Under the pieces are notes generated by a model. That model made no database searches and was not told the DNA's origin. It saw only the letters and a program-made list of their open reading frames with translations. A stretch of 17,107 nucleotides of DNA from Holosporales bacterium (GTDB lineage: Bacteria; Pseudomonadota; Alphaproteobacteria; RUG11792), in assembly GCA_031262205.1 (NCBI GenBank), contig JAISID010000024.1:1-17107 (forward strand), given 5' to 3'. The position numbers and the translations under genes were made by a program. This document shows positions 1 to 6,283 of the stretch, one piece after another; the first letter of the stretch is position 1, and each line of letters opens with the position of its first letter.

Positions 1-695
1 GTTTTTCTTTAAAAAAAATATTTTGTTGCGGGGGGGGGGGTTTTTTCGGCCACCCCGACCCCGAGTTTAATTGCTGGGTCCAATTAAACCCTGCTACCGC
101 CCCCCCCCTCTCAAAAATGACTTACAAATAGATCGCTTTAAGCATACTTATAAACTTCTTGAAACTATAGTTGTATACTCTTTCAATTTAATATGCCTTC
201 TTAGAATTAACAAGAATATAGCTTTTATAAAGAAAGTTTACTATCTTCTTGAATCGTATTAACTCTAACTGAAAATACTTATATTAATTACGATAACGAT
301 AAGGTATTGGTTTCTTATATATGGAAACATTTATACTTTATACAATATAGATGTTTTGTACCGTCTACTCATCTTAACGATTCAAAATTTGGATATTGTT
401 TAAAAAATCAACTAGACTAAATCGTTTACAAATTTTTATATACCTTTATTATAAATTACAGTTATATCGGCTAGTCAAGCGTGTAATTTCCAATGATTAT
501 ATATGATGATTTCAGTTGGGTTTCTCGCGCAACCGTTATTTATATGGTATCAGGGAATTAATCTAAAATCGCGCCATGTCTTGCCGACGGCGTTTAATAT
601 TCAGTTGTAAACGACGATAATAATGTTTTTTAGAAGTTGCTTAGATAGATTAGTCTGTTTACAAGAGAACCGCTGGAATTCCGATACGAGATGGT
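1..695. other. AT-rich gene-free left flank
   Basis: This stretch holds no reading frame that resembles a protein. A 63-codon frame beginning with TTG at 71 starts inside the low-complexity run and has neither a ribosome-binding site nor a recognisable sequence, so I do not call it. I saw no tRNA-like cloverleaf and no CRISPR repeat. The region does contain three copies of the octamer GTTTACAA/TTGTAAAC (424-431, 605-612, 657-664), which recurs in the uppS-rnj divergent region. It lies downstream of glmM, which reads leftward into it; no hairpin followed by a U-run is visible just after the glmM stop. Confidence 0.6.
30..108. repeat. G11/C9 low-complexity run enclosing an 8-bp inverted repeat
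   Basis: A run of 11 G (30-40) and a run of 9 C (100-108) flank a perfect inverted repeat, TTTAATTG (66-73) and CAATTAAA (81-88), with a 7-nt loop. The G and C runs could pair outside it. Such runs are out of place in this AT-rich sequence and lie at the very edge of the window, so a sequencing or assembly artefact at a contig end is a serious alternative to a real structure. Confidence 0.55.
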
Positions 696-2036
696 TCAAA
701 ACAGATCCTCAAGCTGTTTTTCAACGTCTGAGACGAGTTTTTGAGTTTTTGCTTCGATCATGATTCTCGTAATCGGTTCGGTTCCAGATTTTCTTATTAT
801 AAGACGTCCGTTATTTCCAATGATAGATTTTGCCTTGTTAATGCAAGTCTCAATGTCGTTGTCGTTCATATCGATTCTTTTCCGGGAGCTTTTGCAAACT
901 TGGGGATACGGAACGTAAAGTTTCTTAATCTCGCTTGGTTTCAACTTATTTTTCTGAAGGAAAGCCAAGATTTGAAGAGCGGAAATAATTCCGTCTCCAG
1001 TAGGGGAATAATCTATTGGGATTATGTGGCCGGACTTTTCGCCCCCAAGGTTAGATTTAATTTCTAGCATTTTTTGAATTACATGCTTATCCCCTACGTC
1101 GGCTCTGACCATTTTCAGTCCTATCGAATTGAGATACTCTTCCAATCCTAAATTAGACATTATAGTAGTAACGACGTTGTCTCCTTTTAGTCTCCCAGAG
1201 TTTTTCCAGTCAAGAGCAATCGCGGCAATTAAAAGATCTCCGTCTATAATTTCGCCTTCCTCGTCGACGACGATAAGCCTATCGGCATCCCCGTCGAGGG
1301 CTATTCCTATATCCGCTTTGTTTTCTAAAACCGCTTCTTGAAGGCATTGGGGATTTGTCGCTCCACATCCGTCGTTTATATTTAGTCCATTTGGAAAATC
1401 GCCTATTTTAATTATGTCGGCTCCAAGTTCCCAAAACACTTGAGGGGCGACTTTATAAGCGGCTCCGTTAGCGGTGTCTACGACTATTTTCATATTGAAA
1501 AGATTTAATTTTTTAGGGAATGAGTTTTTAACAAATTCAATATATCTTCCCGCAGCGTCGTCTAGTCTCATCGCTTTCCCCATGAACTCGGTCGATATCA
1601 AATTTTGTTTCACGTGGAACATTTCGCTGATTTGAGATTCGTCGCGAAGCGATATCTTAAATCCGTTGCCGTTAAAAAATTTAATTCCATTGTCTTGATA
1701 TTGATTATGAGAAGCGGAAATTACAACGCCGAGGTCTGCCCTAAGCGATTTGGTCATAAACGCGACCCCTGGCGTTGGAATGGGGCCTAGCAAAAAAACA
1801 TCGGCTCCCGCCGCTATAAAACCAGAGGTTAACGCAAATTCCAGCATATACCCCGACAGCCTAGTGTCTTTCCCGATAACGACGGTGAATTTATTATTAG
1901 TAGGTTTATGGTTAATCGATATGTAATAGTTAACGACGGATACGGCTAGTTTTGAAACGTTTTCCGGGGTTATTAATCCTTCGTTTGCTCGCCCTCTTAT
2001 TCCGTCTGTTCCAAATATAGAGCCGTTATTATTCAT
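696..2036 (-). CDS. glmM: Phosphoglucosamine mutase GlmM
   Basis: Interconverts glucosamine-6-phosphate and glucosamine-1-phosphate, the cytoplasmic step that feeds UDP-GlcNAc synthesis for peptidoglycan and lipopolysaccharide. The 446 residues match the family's usual length (~445-450). The four functional loops of the alpha-D-phosphohexomutase fold are present in order: the phosphoserine loop SASHN around residues 107-111 (Ser109 is the expected phosphorylated residue), the metal-binding DGDADR at 248-253, the sugar-specificity loop GGEKSGH at 331-337, and the phosphate-binding RKSGTEP at 415-421. The RxSGTEP form and the overall length favour GlmM over phosphomannomutase or phosphoglucomutase. 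A Gln follows SASHN where Pro is usual; this is a minor variant. The ATG start has a purine-rich GGGAGAGG upstream, but about 14 nt away, so translation initiation may be weak. The upstream neighbour on the same strand is 140 bp away. Confidence 0.96.
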   Translation of the reverse strand: MNNNGSIFGTDGIRGRANEGLITPENVSKLAVSVVNYYISINHKPTNNKFTVVIGKDTRLSGYMLEFALTSGFIAAGADVFLLGPIPTPGVAFMTKSLRADLGVVISASHNQYQDNGIKFFNGNGFKISLRDESQISEMFHVKQNLISTEFMGKAMRLDDAAGRYIEFVKNSFPKKLNLFNMKIVVDTANGAAYKVAPQVFWELGADIIKIGDFPNGLNINDGCGATNPQCLQEAVLENKADIGIALDGDADRLIVVDEEGEIIDGDLLIAAIALDWKNSGRLKGDNVVTTIMSNLGLEEYLNSIGLKMVRADVGDKHVIQKMLEIKSNLGGEKSGHIIPIDYSPTGDGIISALQILAFLQKNKLKPSEIKKLYVPYPQVCKSSRKRIDMNDNDIETCINKAKSIIGNNGRLIIRKSGTEPITRIMIEAKTQKLVSDVEKQLEDLF

Positions 2037-2103
2037 TATTAGAAAACTTTCCTCTCCCTTTTTTATAAAGCAGAAAACAAATATTTAATTATTTTACAAA
2101 GAC

Positions 2104-2135
2104 TTTCAACCGTTGCCAATATTTTTAGGTTGAAA
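2104..2135. repeat. 8-bp inverted repeat between glmM and the upstream gene
   Basis: TTTCAACC (2104-2111) and GGTTGAAA (2128-2135) are perfect inverted repeats separated by 16 nt. On the minus strand they lie between the end of the 168-residue membrane protein gene and the glmM start. No U-run follows on either strand, so an intrinsic terminator is unlikely; an operator or simple chance are both possible. Confidence 0.35.
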
Positions 2136-2176
2136 ACGTTTGTTTTGAGATGCGATTTGTTGTAAGTAATAAGGCG

Positions 2177-2683
2177 TTATTCTACAAATTCTTCTTCAGA
2201 TTTTAACGTTTCTTTCTGTCCCTCTGATTTTTTATCCTCCGTTGATTTTGACTCGGAATTTTCTTTTTTAGCGTCGACAGTTTCAGATTTTTTATCTAGA
2301 GATATCGATTCAGACGCTTCTTTAGCGTTAAAGGACGTCTTACTTTCAGGCGAGGTTAACGACTCTGATTTTGCTTCCACTGCGTCAATTTTAGCAATTG
2401 CGTCCTTTGTCATCGGTTTATCTGATTCAAACATCTTGCTAGGCGTGAAGCCTTGAGTAATCCCCATTGGAGACAAGGTTGGAAGGCGAGTTTCTATAAC
2501 CTGGCATCCTTTTTCCCCGCACTTATTTAAAACGGCGCTTTTCTTATCGAATATGTAAATGCTATTGTCGTTATTTCCGATTACGTAGTATCTATTGGTA
2601 TATTCGTTGTATGAAATAAGCAAAACGCAACTAGTGAGGATTGTTAAACTTATTATCAATGTTATTTTTACTCCGCCGAACAT
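2177..2683 (-). CDS. Small membrane-anchored or lipoprotein-like protein with charged low-complexity tail
   Basis: I do not recognise a family. The 168-residue protein has one hydrophobic segment (about residues 6-25) followed by a short region with two cysteines (Cys55 and Cys60) in a compact, beta-rich-looking stretch. Residues 85-168 are a Lys/Glu/Ser-rich, proline-poor tail that should be disordered. The segment L-T-S-C at 16-19 formally fits a lipobox, but strongly hydrophobic residues continue after Cys19, so a single transmembrane anchor is equally likely. Either way the bulk should lie on the periplasmic side. The ATG start is preceded only by a weak GAGA-type site. The gene is divergent from the serine hydrolase and upstream of glmM on the same strand. 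Its coding status is supported by the hydrophobic start followed by coherent amino-acid composition; its function is unknown. Confidence 0.7.
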   Translation of the reverse strand: MFGGVKITLIISLTILTSCVLLISYNEYTNRYYVIGNNDNSIYIFDKKSAVLNKCGEKGCQVIETRLPTLSPMGITQGFTPSKMFESDKPMTKDAIAKIDAVEAKSESLTSPESKTSFNAKEASESISLDKKSETVDAKKENSESKSTEDKKSEGQKETLKSEEEFVE

Positions 2684-2708
2684 TCTTTTTCTCGCTATTA
2701 AAATCTTT

Positions 2709-2738
2709 TTGATATGAAGGCCTAGCTACAGATATACT
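2709..2738 (+). promoter_or_regulatory. Predicted sigma70-type promoter for the serine hydrolase
   Basis: TTGATA (2709-2714) and TATACT (2733-2738) are separated by 18 nt and lie 37 nt before the ATG. They are read by eye against the bacterial housekeeping consensus; start-site mapping would be needed to confirm them. Confidence 0.5.
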
Positions 2739-2775
2739 ATTTAATTATTAACGAATCGTTAATTTCTGGAAGGAA

Positions 2776-4470
2776 ATGTTTAAAATTTTTCAAAAAATCG
2801 CAGCATTATTGCCTGCTCTTGGCATCGTATGCTCGCTATGTTCGGCCAAACTTACCGATGCCGAACTCCTTTCTAAAGCGAAGAAAATGGAAAAAATAAT
2901 CCAAGACGGAATGAAAAAAATCAAAGTTCCAGGAGTTGCTTTTTCAGTGTCGAGGAAAGATAAAGTTATTTATTCGGCCGCATTTGGAAAAACTACAATT
3001 GACTCCAATTCTCCCAAACCAGTTAGTCCGACTACTCTTTTTCCCGTATCTTCGCTTTCAAAAAACGTTACGGCTATTTTAGTTGGAATACTGGTCGATA
3101 AAGGCATTTTATCTTTTGACGATAAGGTCAGAAAATATATTCCAGATTTTTTCGTGGTTGATGAAGAAACGTCGAACAAATTTACGGTTTTGGATTTGAT
3201 ATCGCATAGATCCGGTTTTAAAAGCTGGGCATCAGATTCTTTGCTTTGGGCAGGATATGATAACAAGAAAATCTTAAATGCATTTAAGTATTTAAAACAA
3301 AGACCTGGAAATTTTAGGAAACGCTACGGTTATCAGAACGCATTGTTTGGCGTCGTTGGAGAGGCGATTGAAAGAGCGACTGGTGAAAAATATGAAGACG
3401 TCGTGCAGAAATACATATTCGACGTAATGGAAATGAAAAACTCAAGCGCTATTAGCATAAAAGCGGAAGCAAGCGCTATGGGGTATTTTAAATATTTGCT
3501 TTCTAGGTTCTCGCACGATAGAGAAAAACTAGGCTTCTTTAAAGCCGCGACGAATCTTATTTTATTGCCGTCTAAACATGAATCAAAGAGCGTTGTGACG
3601 AATCATGCTAGGTATTTGGAAGATATAATCCCGCTTGAAGAAATCGGATTCTTCCAGAAATTTACAGCGACGTCGGGGATTAGCTTTTCGGCTGAAGATT
3701 TTGCAAAATGGCTGGCGATGTTGGCTAATAAAGGAGCATACAACGGGAAAAGAATCGTTTCAGAAAAAACGTTTGGAATACTCGCTTCAAACTTAGCGGA
3801 AAAAAATATCAAGGACGAAGACTATACGTTTATTAAATCGCGGTATTCTAGAGATAATGCATTCTACGGCGCTGGAGTATTTAAATTTAAGTATTCCGAC
3901 AACGGGAAAAATGCGAGGGAAATATTATTTCATATGGGCGGGATTTACGGCTCTTCCGCATTTTTCGCCGTTTCTTTCCAAGACGACGTCGCAGTTGGGG
4001 TAATCTCGAATTTAGGCGGCGTTTCAACAACTTTATTCTGCGAATATATGGTGAATCAGTTCTTAGACCTCTGCTTTGGATTTTCAAAAATAGACTGGGT
4101 TCAAACCGATATTGATAGAAAGAAGCATTTCAGGGAAGTAAGAGAAGCCTATAATAAGACTCTTTCGGAACAAAATCCGTCGCCTATGGAAAGAACGGAG
4201 AAATATACGGGAATTTATACGGACAACGGCATGTATGGCGATATCAAAATCATGGAAAAGAAAGGCGACTTATACGTTTCTAACGGCATAAAAGAAGCTA
4301 AGTTAACTCATATAAACGGCGGCATATTTACATTCCCTGGTAAAGATATGATATTTGCAGCAGACGATGAAAACGAATACGCCTCGTTTTTTAAGGACGA
4401 ATATGGGAACATAGATTCGTTATATTTATCTTGTTTCGATGAAAATAATACGATATTTAAAAAGAAATAA
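2776..4470 (+). CDS. Exported serine hydrolase, beta-lactamase/class C penicillin-binding fold
   Basis: Probably an envelope serine hydrolase acting on a D-Ala-containing peptide, a peptidoglycan fragment or an ester; the substrate cannot be told from sequence. Residues 1-24 form a signal peptide ending in Cys-Ser-Ala. The class C motifs follow in order: S-L-S-K at 93-96 (nucleophile Ser93, Lys96), Y-Q-N at 186-188 (the family usually has YSN or YAN), and H-M-G at 386-388 in place of KTG. After about residue 465 there is a separate C-terminal domain resembling the small beta-rich domain found behind such hydrolases. At 564 residues it is longer than minimal family members; about residues 225-295, between the Tyr motif and the next conserved block, look like an insertion. 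The Shine-Dalgarno-like GGAAGG ends only 2 nt before the ATG, which is unusually tight, but the signal peptide begins at this Met, supporting the start. rluC follows 27 bp downstream. Confidence 0.88.
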   Translation: MFKIFQKIAALLPALGIVCSLCSAKLTDAELLSKAKKMEKIIQDGMKKIKVPGVAFSVSRKDKVIYSAAFGKTTIDSNSPKPVSPTTLFPVSSLSKNVTAILVGILVDKGILSFDDKVRKYIPDFFVVDEETSNKFTVLDLISHRSGFKSWASDSLLWAGYDNKKILNAFKYLKQRPGNFRKRYGYQNALFGVVGEAIERATGEKYEDVVQKYIFDVMEMKNSSAISIKAEASAMGYFKYLLSRFSHDREKLGFFKAATNLILLPSKHESKSVVTNHARYLEDIIPLEEIGFFQKFTATSGISFSAEDFAKWLAMLANKGAYNGKRIVSEKTFGILASNLAEKNIKDEDYTFIKSRYSRDNAFYGAGVFKFKYSDNGKNAREILFHMGGIYGSSAFFAVSFQDDVAVGVISNLGGVSTTLFCEYMVNQFLDLCFGFSKIDWVQTDIDRKKHFREVREAYNKTLSEQNPSPMERTEKYTGIYTDNGMYGDIKIMEKKGDLYVSNGIKEAKLTHINGGIFTFPGKDMIFAADDENEYASFFKDEYGNIDSLYLSCFDENNTIFKKK

Positions 4471-4497
4471 TGCGTGAATATTAGCTAATAATTCAAT

Positions 4498-5364
4498 ATG
4501 GAAGACTATAAATTATCAAGATTAGATAAATATTTAAGAAGAACATATGGAAAGTTTATACCGCAATCCGTAATAGAAAAAGCTATTCGAAATAAAGATA
4601 TTTTGGTTAACGGTCAGAAGACAAAGTCTTCAAGCATGGTGGCCGAAGGCGATGAAGTTTTCGTGCATCCAACGATTCAAAAAACTTTTGCAAATGTCGG
4701 CCGTGAAGAAAAACAGAAGCCTGCGATCGACTATTCAAAATTTGTCGATTGGTTTAAAGGCATGATTATATATGAAGACGATGATTTCATTATAATTAAC
4801 AAGCCGTCGGGACTTGCCGTACAACTCGGCTCGAAGACGGAGTTGTCAGTCGACGTTATGGCGAAAGCGTATAATGAAGAAGCAAGATTAGTTCATAGAT
4901 TAGATAAGGAAACAAGCGGAATAACGATTCTTGCCAAAAACATAGAAACCTCAAGGTATATGCTTCGGCTGTTTCAAACCAAAAAAGTTTGTAAGAAATA
5001 CATCGCCGTAGTTTCAGGAAAACTGCCGTTAATGAAAGGCGTGATAAATAAACCTCTCATTAAGAATAAAGATATGGTGGTAATTGATTTTGAGCATGGG
5101 AAGAAGGCGATAACGGAATTTAAGGCAATCAAAGATTGGGGAGGAAATAAAACGGAAATTGAAGTAAAACCGCTTACTGGAAGAAACCATCAGATAAGAG
5201 TACATATGGCGTCTATCGGTTGCCCCATAGTCGGGGATAAAAAATACAACGGTTTAAAATTCTATCGCTTGTGTTTACATTCATATGAAGTGTCGTTCGT
5301 AACGGCGAAGGGGAAAGGCATTTGCAAAATAGCCCCTATTCCTAATGATTTTTATGTAAAATAG
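4498..5364 (+). CDS. rluC: 23S rRNA pseudouridine synthase, RluC type
   Basis: Isomerises uridine to pseudouridine in 23S rRNA; E. coli RluC modifies positions 955, 2504 and 2580. An N-terminal S4 RNA-binding domain (about residues 5-57) precedes the RluA/RluC/RluD catalytic domain. The catalytic aspartate is Asp136 in HRLDKETSG (133-141). Other family blocks are NKPSGLAVQ at 101-109 and LTGRNHQIRVH at 226-236. The 'GLAVQ' form and the lack of further domains favour RluC over RluD. At 288 residues it is slightly short (E. coli RluC is 319), mostly at the C terminus. No good Shine-Dalgarno sequence precedes the ATG; the gene lies 27 bp after the serine hydrolase on the same strand and may be read from the same transcript. 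Confidence 0.88.
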   Translation: MEDYKLSRLDKYLRRTYGKFIPQSVIEKAIRNKDILVNGQKTKSSSMVAEGDEVFVHPTIQKTFANVGREEKQKPAIDYSKFVDWFKGMIIYEDDDFIIINKPSGLAVQLGSKTELSVDVMAKAYNEEARLVHRLDKETSGITILAKNIETSRYMLRLFQTKKVCKKYIAVVSGKLPLMKGVINKPLIKNKDMVVIDFEHGKKAITEFKAIKDWGGNKTEIEVKPLTGRNHQIRVHMASIGCPIVGDKKYNGLKFYRLCLHSYEVSFVTAKGKGICKIAPIPNDFYVK

Positions 5365-5429
5365 CTTGCTTTTTGAATATGAACATTACGTTATAATTTG
5401 AATTAACAAAAATATTTGCGAATAAAAAC

Positions 5430-5454
5430 AGCGATAATGTGTTGTTTTATTGCT
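5430..5454 (+). terminator. Possible hairpin terminator after rluC
   Basis: AGCGATAA (5430-5437) can pair with TTATTGCT (5447-5454) through 7 Watson-Crick pairs and one G-T pair, with a 9-nt loop; only a short TTAAAA follows. It lies 66 nt beyond the rluC stop. The weak stem and poor U-run keep confidence low. Confidence 0.25.
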
Positions 5455-5469
5455 TTAAAATGGCTGTAT

Positions 5470-5498
5470 TTGACAGTTATGTTTATTGGTTGTAATTT
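5470..5498 (+). promoter_or_regulatory. Predicted promoter upstream of the 43-codon miniprotein
   Basis: A perfect -35 hexamer TTGACA (5470-5475) is followed after 17 nt by TAATTT (5493-5498), with a TG just before it. An alternative or additional -10 element, TATAAT, lies at 5519-5524. Both are upstream of the small open frames at 5540 and 5603 and suggest that this interval is transcribed rightward. Confidence 0.4.
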
Positions 5499-5539
5499 TC
5501 TTTTTTGATTATTTATTGTATAATTAATATAAAGATGTA

Positions 5540-5602
5540 ATGATGTCGGTCTATAAAAAATGGAGAAGTTGCTATAATGAAATTTACGACGAGGTATTTT
5601 AA
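5540..5602 (+). other. Possible 20-codon upstream reading frame
   Basis: An ATG at 5540 opens a 20-codon frame whose TAA (5600-5602) is directly followed by the ATG of the next small frame at 5603, in the same register. It could be a leader peptide, the N-terminal part of one small gene split by a stop, or chance. The sequence is charged and aromatic, and no family is recognised. No strong ribosome-binding site precedes it. Confidence 0.25.
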
Positions 5603-5734
5603 ATGAACGGGTTATTTTATTTCTTAATAGGCTTTATATCTCCGTTTATAATCCTAAAAACTGTTGAATACGCAAAAAAAAAAAAAACTTGGGCTAGAGC
5701 AGGAGGACGAAGACTCGTTTTAGAGCAAACATAA
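5603..5734 (+). CDS. 43-residue membrane miniprotein containing an A14 tract
   Basis: Not recognised as a family. An ATG at 5603 has a GAGG site 8 nt upstream (5591-5594). The product would have one hydrophobic segment (about residues 4-20), then four consecutive lysines, then a basic tail with A-G-G-R-R-L near residues 33-38. A transmembrane helix followed by a positively charged cytoplasmic tail is a common layout for bacterial small membrane proteins. The lysines are encoded by an uninterrupted run of 14 A (5674-5687), which is prone to replication or transcription slippage and would shift the frame of the tail. The predicted promoter and the ribosome-binding site support expression. It converges with the minus-strand gene that ends at 5765. 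Confidence 0.45.
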   Translation: MNGLFYFLIGFISPFIILKTVEYAKKKKTWARAGGRRLVLEQT

Positions 5735-5764
5735 AATGTCTATTCGCTGCCAAAGCGGTTTTAG

Positions 5765-6277
5765 TTAATCATGCGTTATTTCAGTAATTACTTTTTCGCT
5801 TATAATCGCGTATTTTTCAACATAGTGTTTTACCATAGCAATTTGAGAAGCCAATGCAAGCGTCAGTATAAGGAGAAATACGCCCAACCATTGTTGGAGT
5901 CTACTCGGCTCAAATGCTGCTTCGAACCCATCTAGTCCTACGGTAACGCTCAGATAAAGCATTGTTAAAAATAAGAACGCAGTCGTCGTAGTTAATAATA
6001 TTTTTATCGGCATTCCCCAGCTAATTTTCTCGATTTTAGGCGTCAATTCAATTTTCTTATACTTCTTAAAAAAGACTTTTCCTAAAGAAAATTTCACAGC
6101 GAATATATCCCAAACAACTTCCAGAACGCCAAAAACTAAATTGCTATAAGGATAATCAGCCAGTGCCATATCGGCCATTTTATCTATAAATCTTGCCGGA
6201 ATATTAAAGATTATCTGCCATCCTAAAAACCTGGCGCCGTAATAAACCAGGTATTTCCAATTCTTTAAATTAATCAT
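5765..6277 (-). CDS. Unknown four-helix membrane protein downstream of ileS
   Basis: I do not recognise a family. The 170-residue protein has hydrophobic segments at about residues 11-27 (weak), 44-66, 91-113 and 129-148, and is rich in aromatic residues. It is the last gene of the hinT-ileS transcript: its ATG lies 6 bp after the ileS stop, with an AGGAG inside the ileS end about 15 nt upstream, so it is probably translated after ileS. In many bacteria ileS is followed by lspA, which has similar size and helix count. I looked for LspA's conserved Asn-x-Gly motif and two catalytic aspartate blocks and do not see them, so this is not called LspA. It is membrane-embedded with no assigned role. 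Confidence 0.75.
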   Translation of the reverse strand: MINLKNWKYLVYYGARFLGWQIIFNIPARFIDKMADMALADYPYSNLVFGVLEVVWDIFAVKFSLGKVFFKKYKKIELTPKIEKISWGMPIKILLTTTTAFLFLTMLYLSVTVGLDGFEAAFEPSRLQQWLGVFLLILTLALASQIAMVKHYVEKYAIISEKVITEITHD

Positions 6278-6283
6278 TTACTT

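Noticed and set aside
71..262. 63-codon open frame starting with TTG in the left flank
   Set aside because: It starts inside the low-complexity hairpin, has no ribosome-binding site and no recognisable sequence; AT-rich noncoding DNA gives such frames readily.
448..478. Minus-strand promoter (TTGACT and TATAAT) in the left flank
   Set aside because: The spacer is 19 nt and no gene follows; in such AT-rich sequence this is weak evidence.
741..1067. 108-codon frame antisense to glmM
   Set aside because: glmM on the other strand is unmistakable across this interval; the antisense frame has no family resemblance.
5765..6277. Signal peptidase II (LspA), expected after ileS
   Set aside because: Size and helices fit, but the conserved Asn-x-Gly segment and the two catalytic aspartate motifs are not found.
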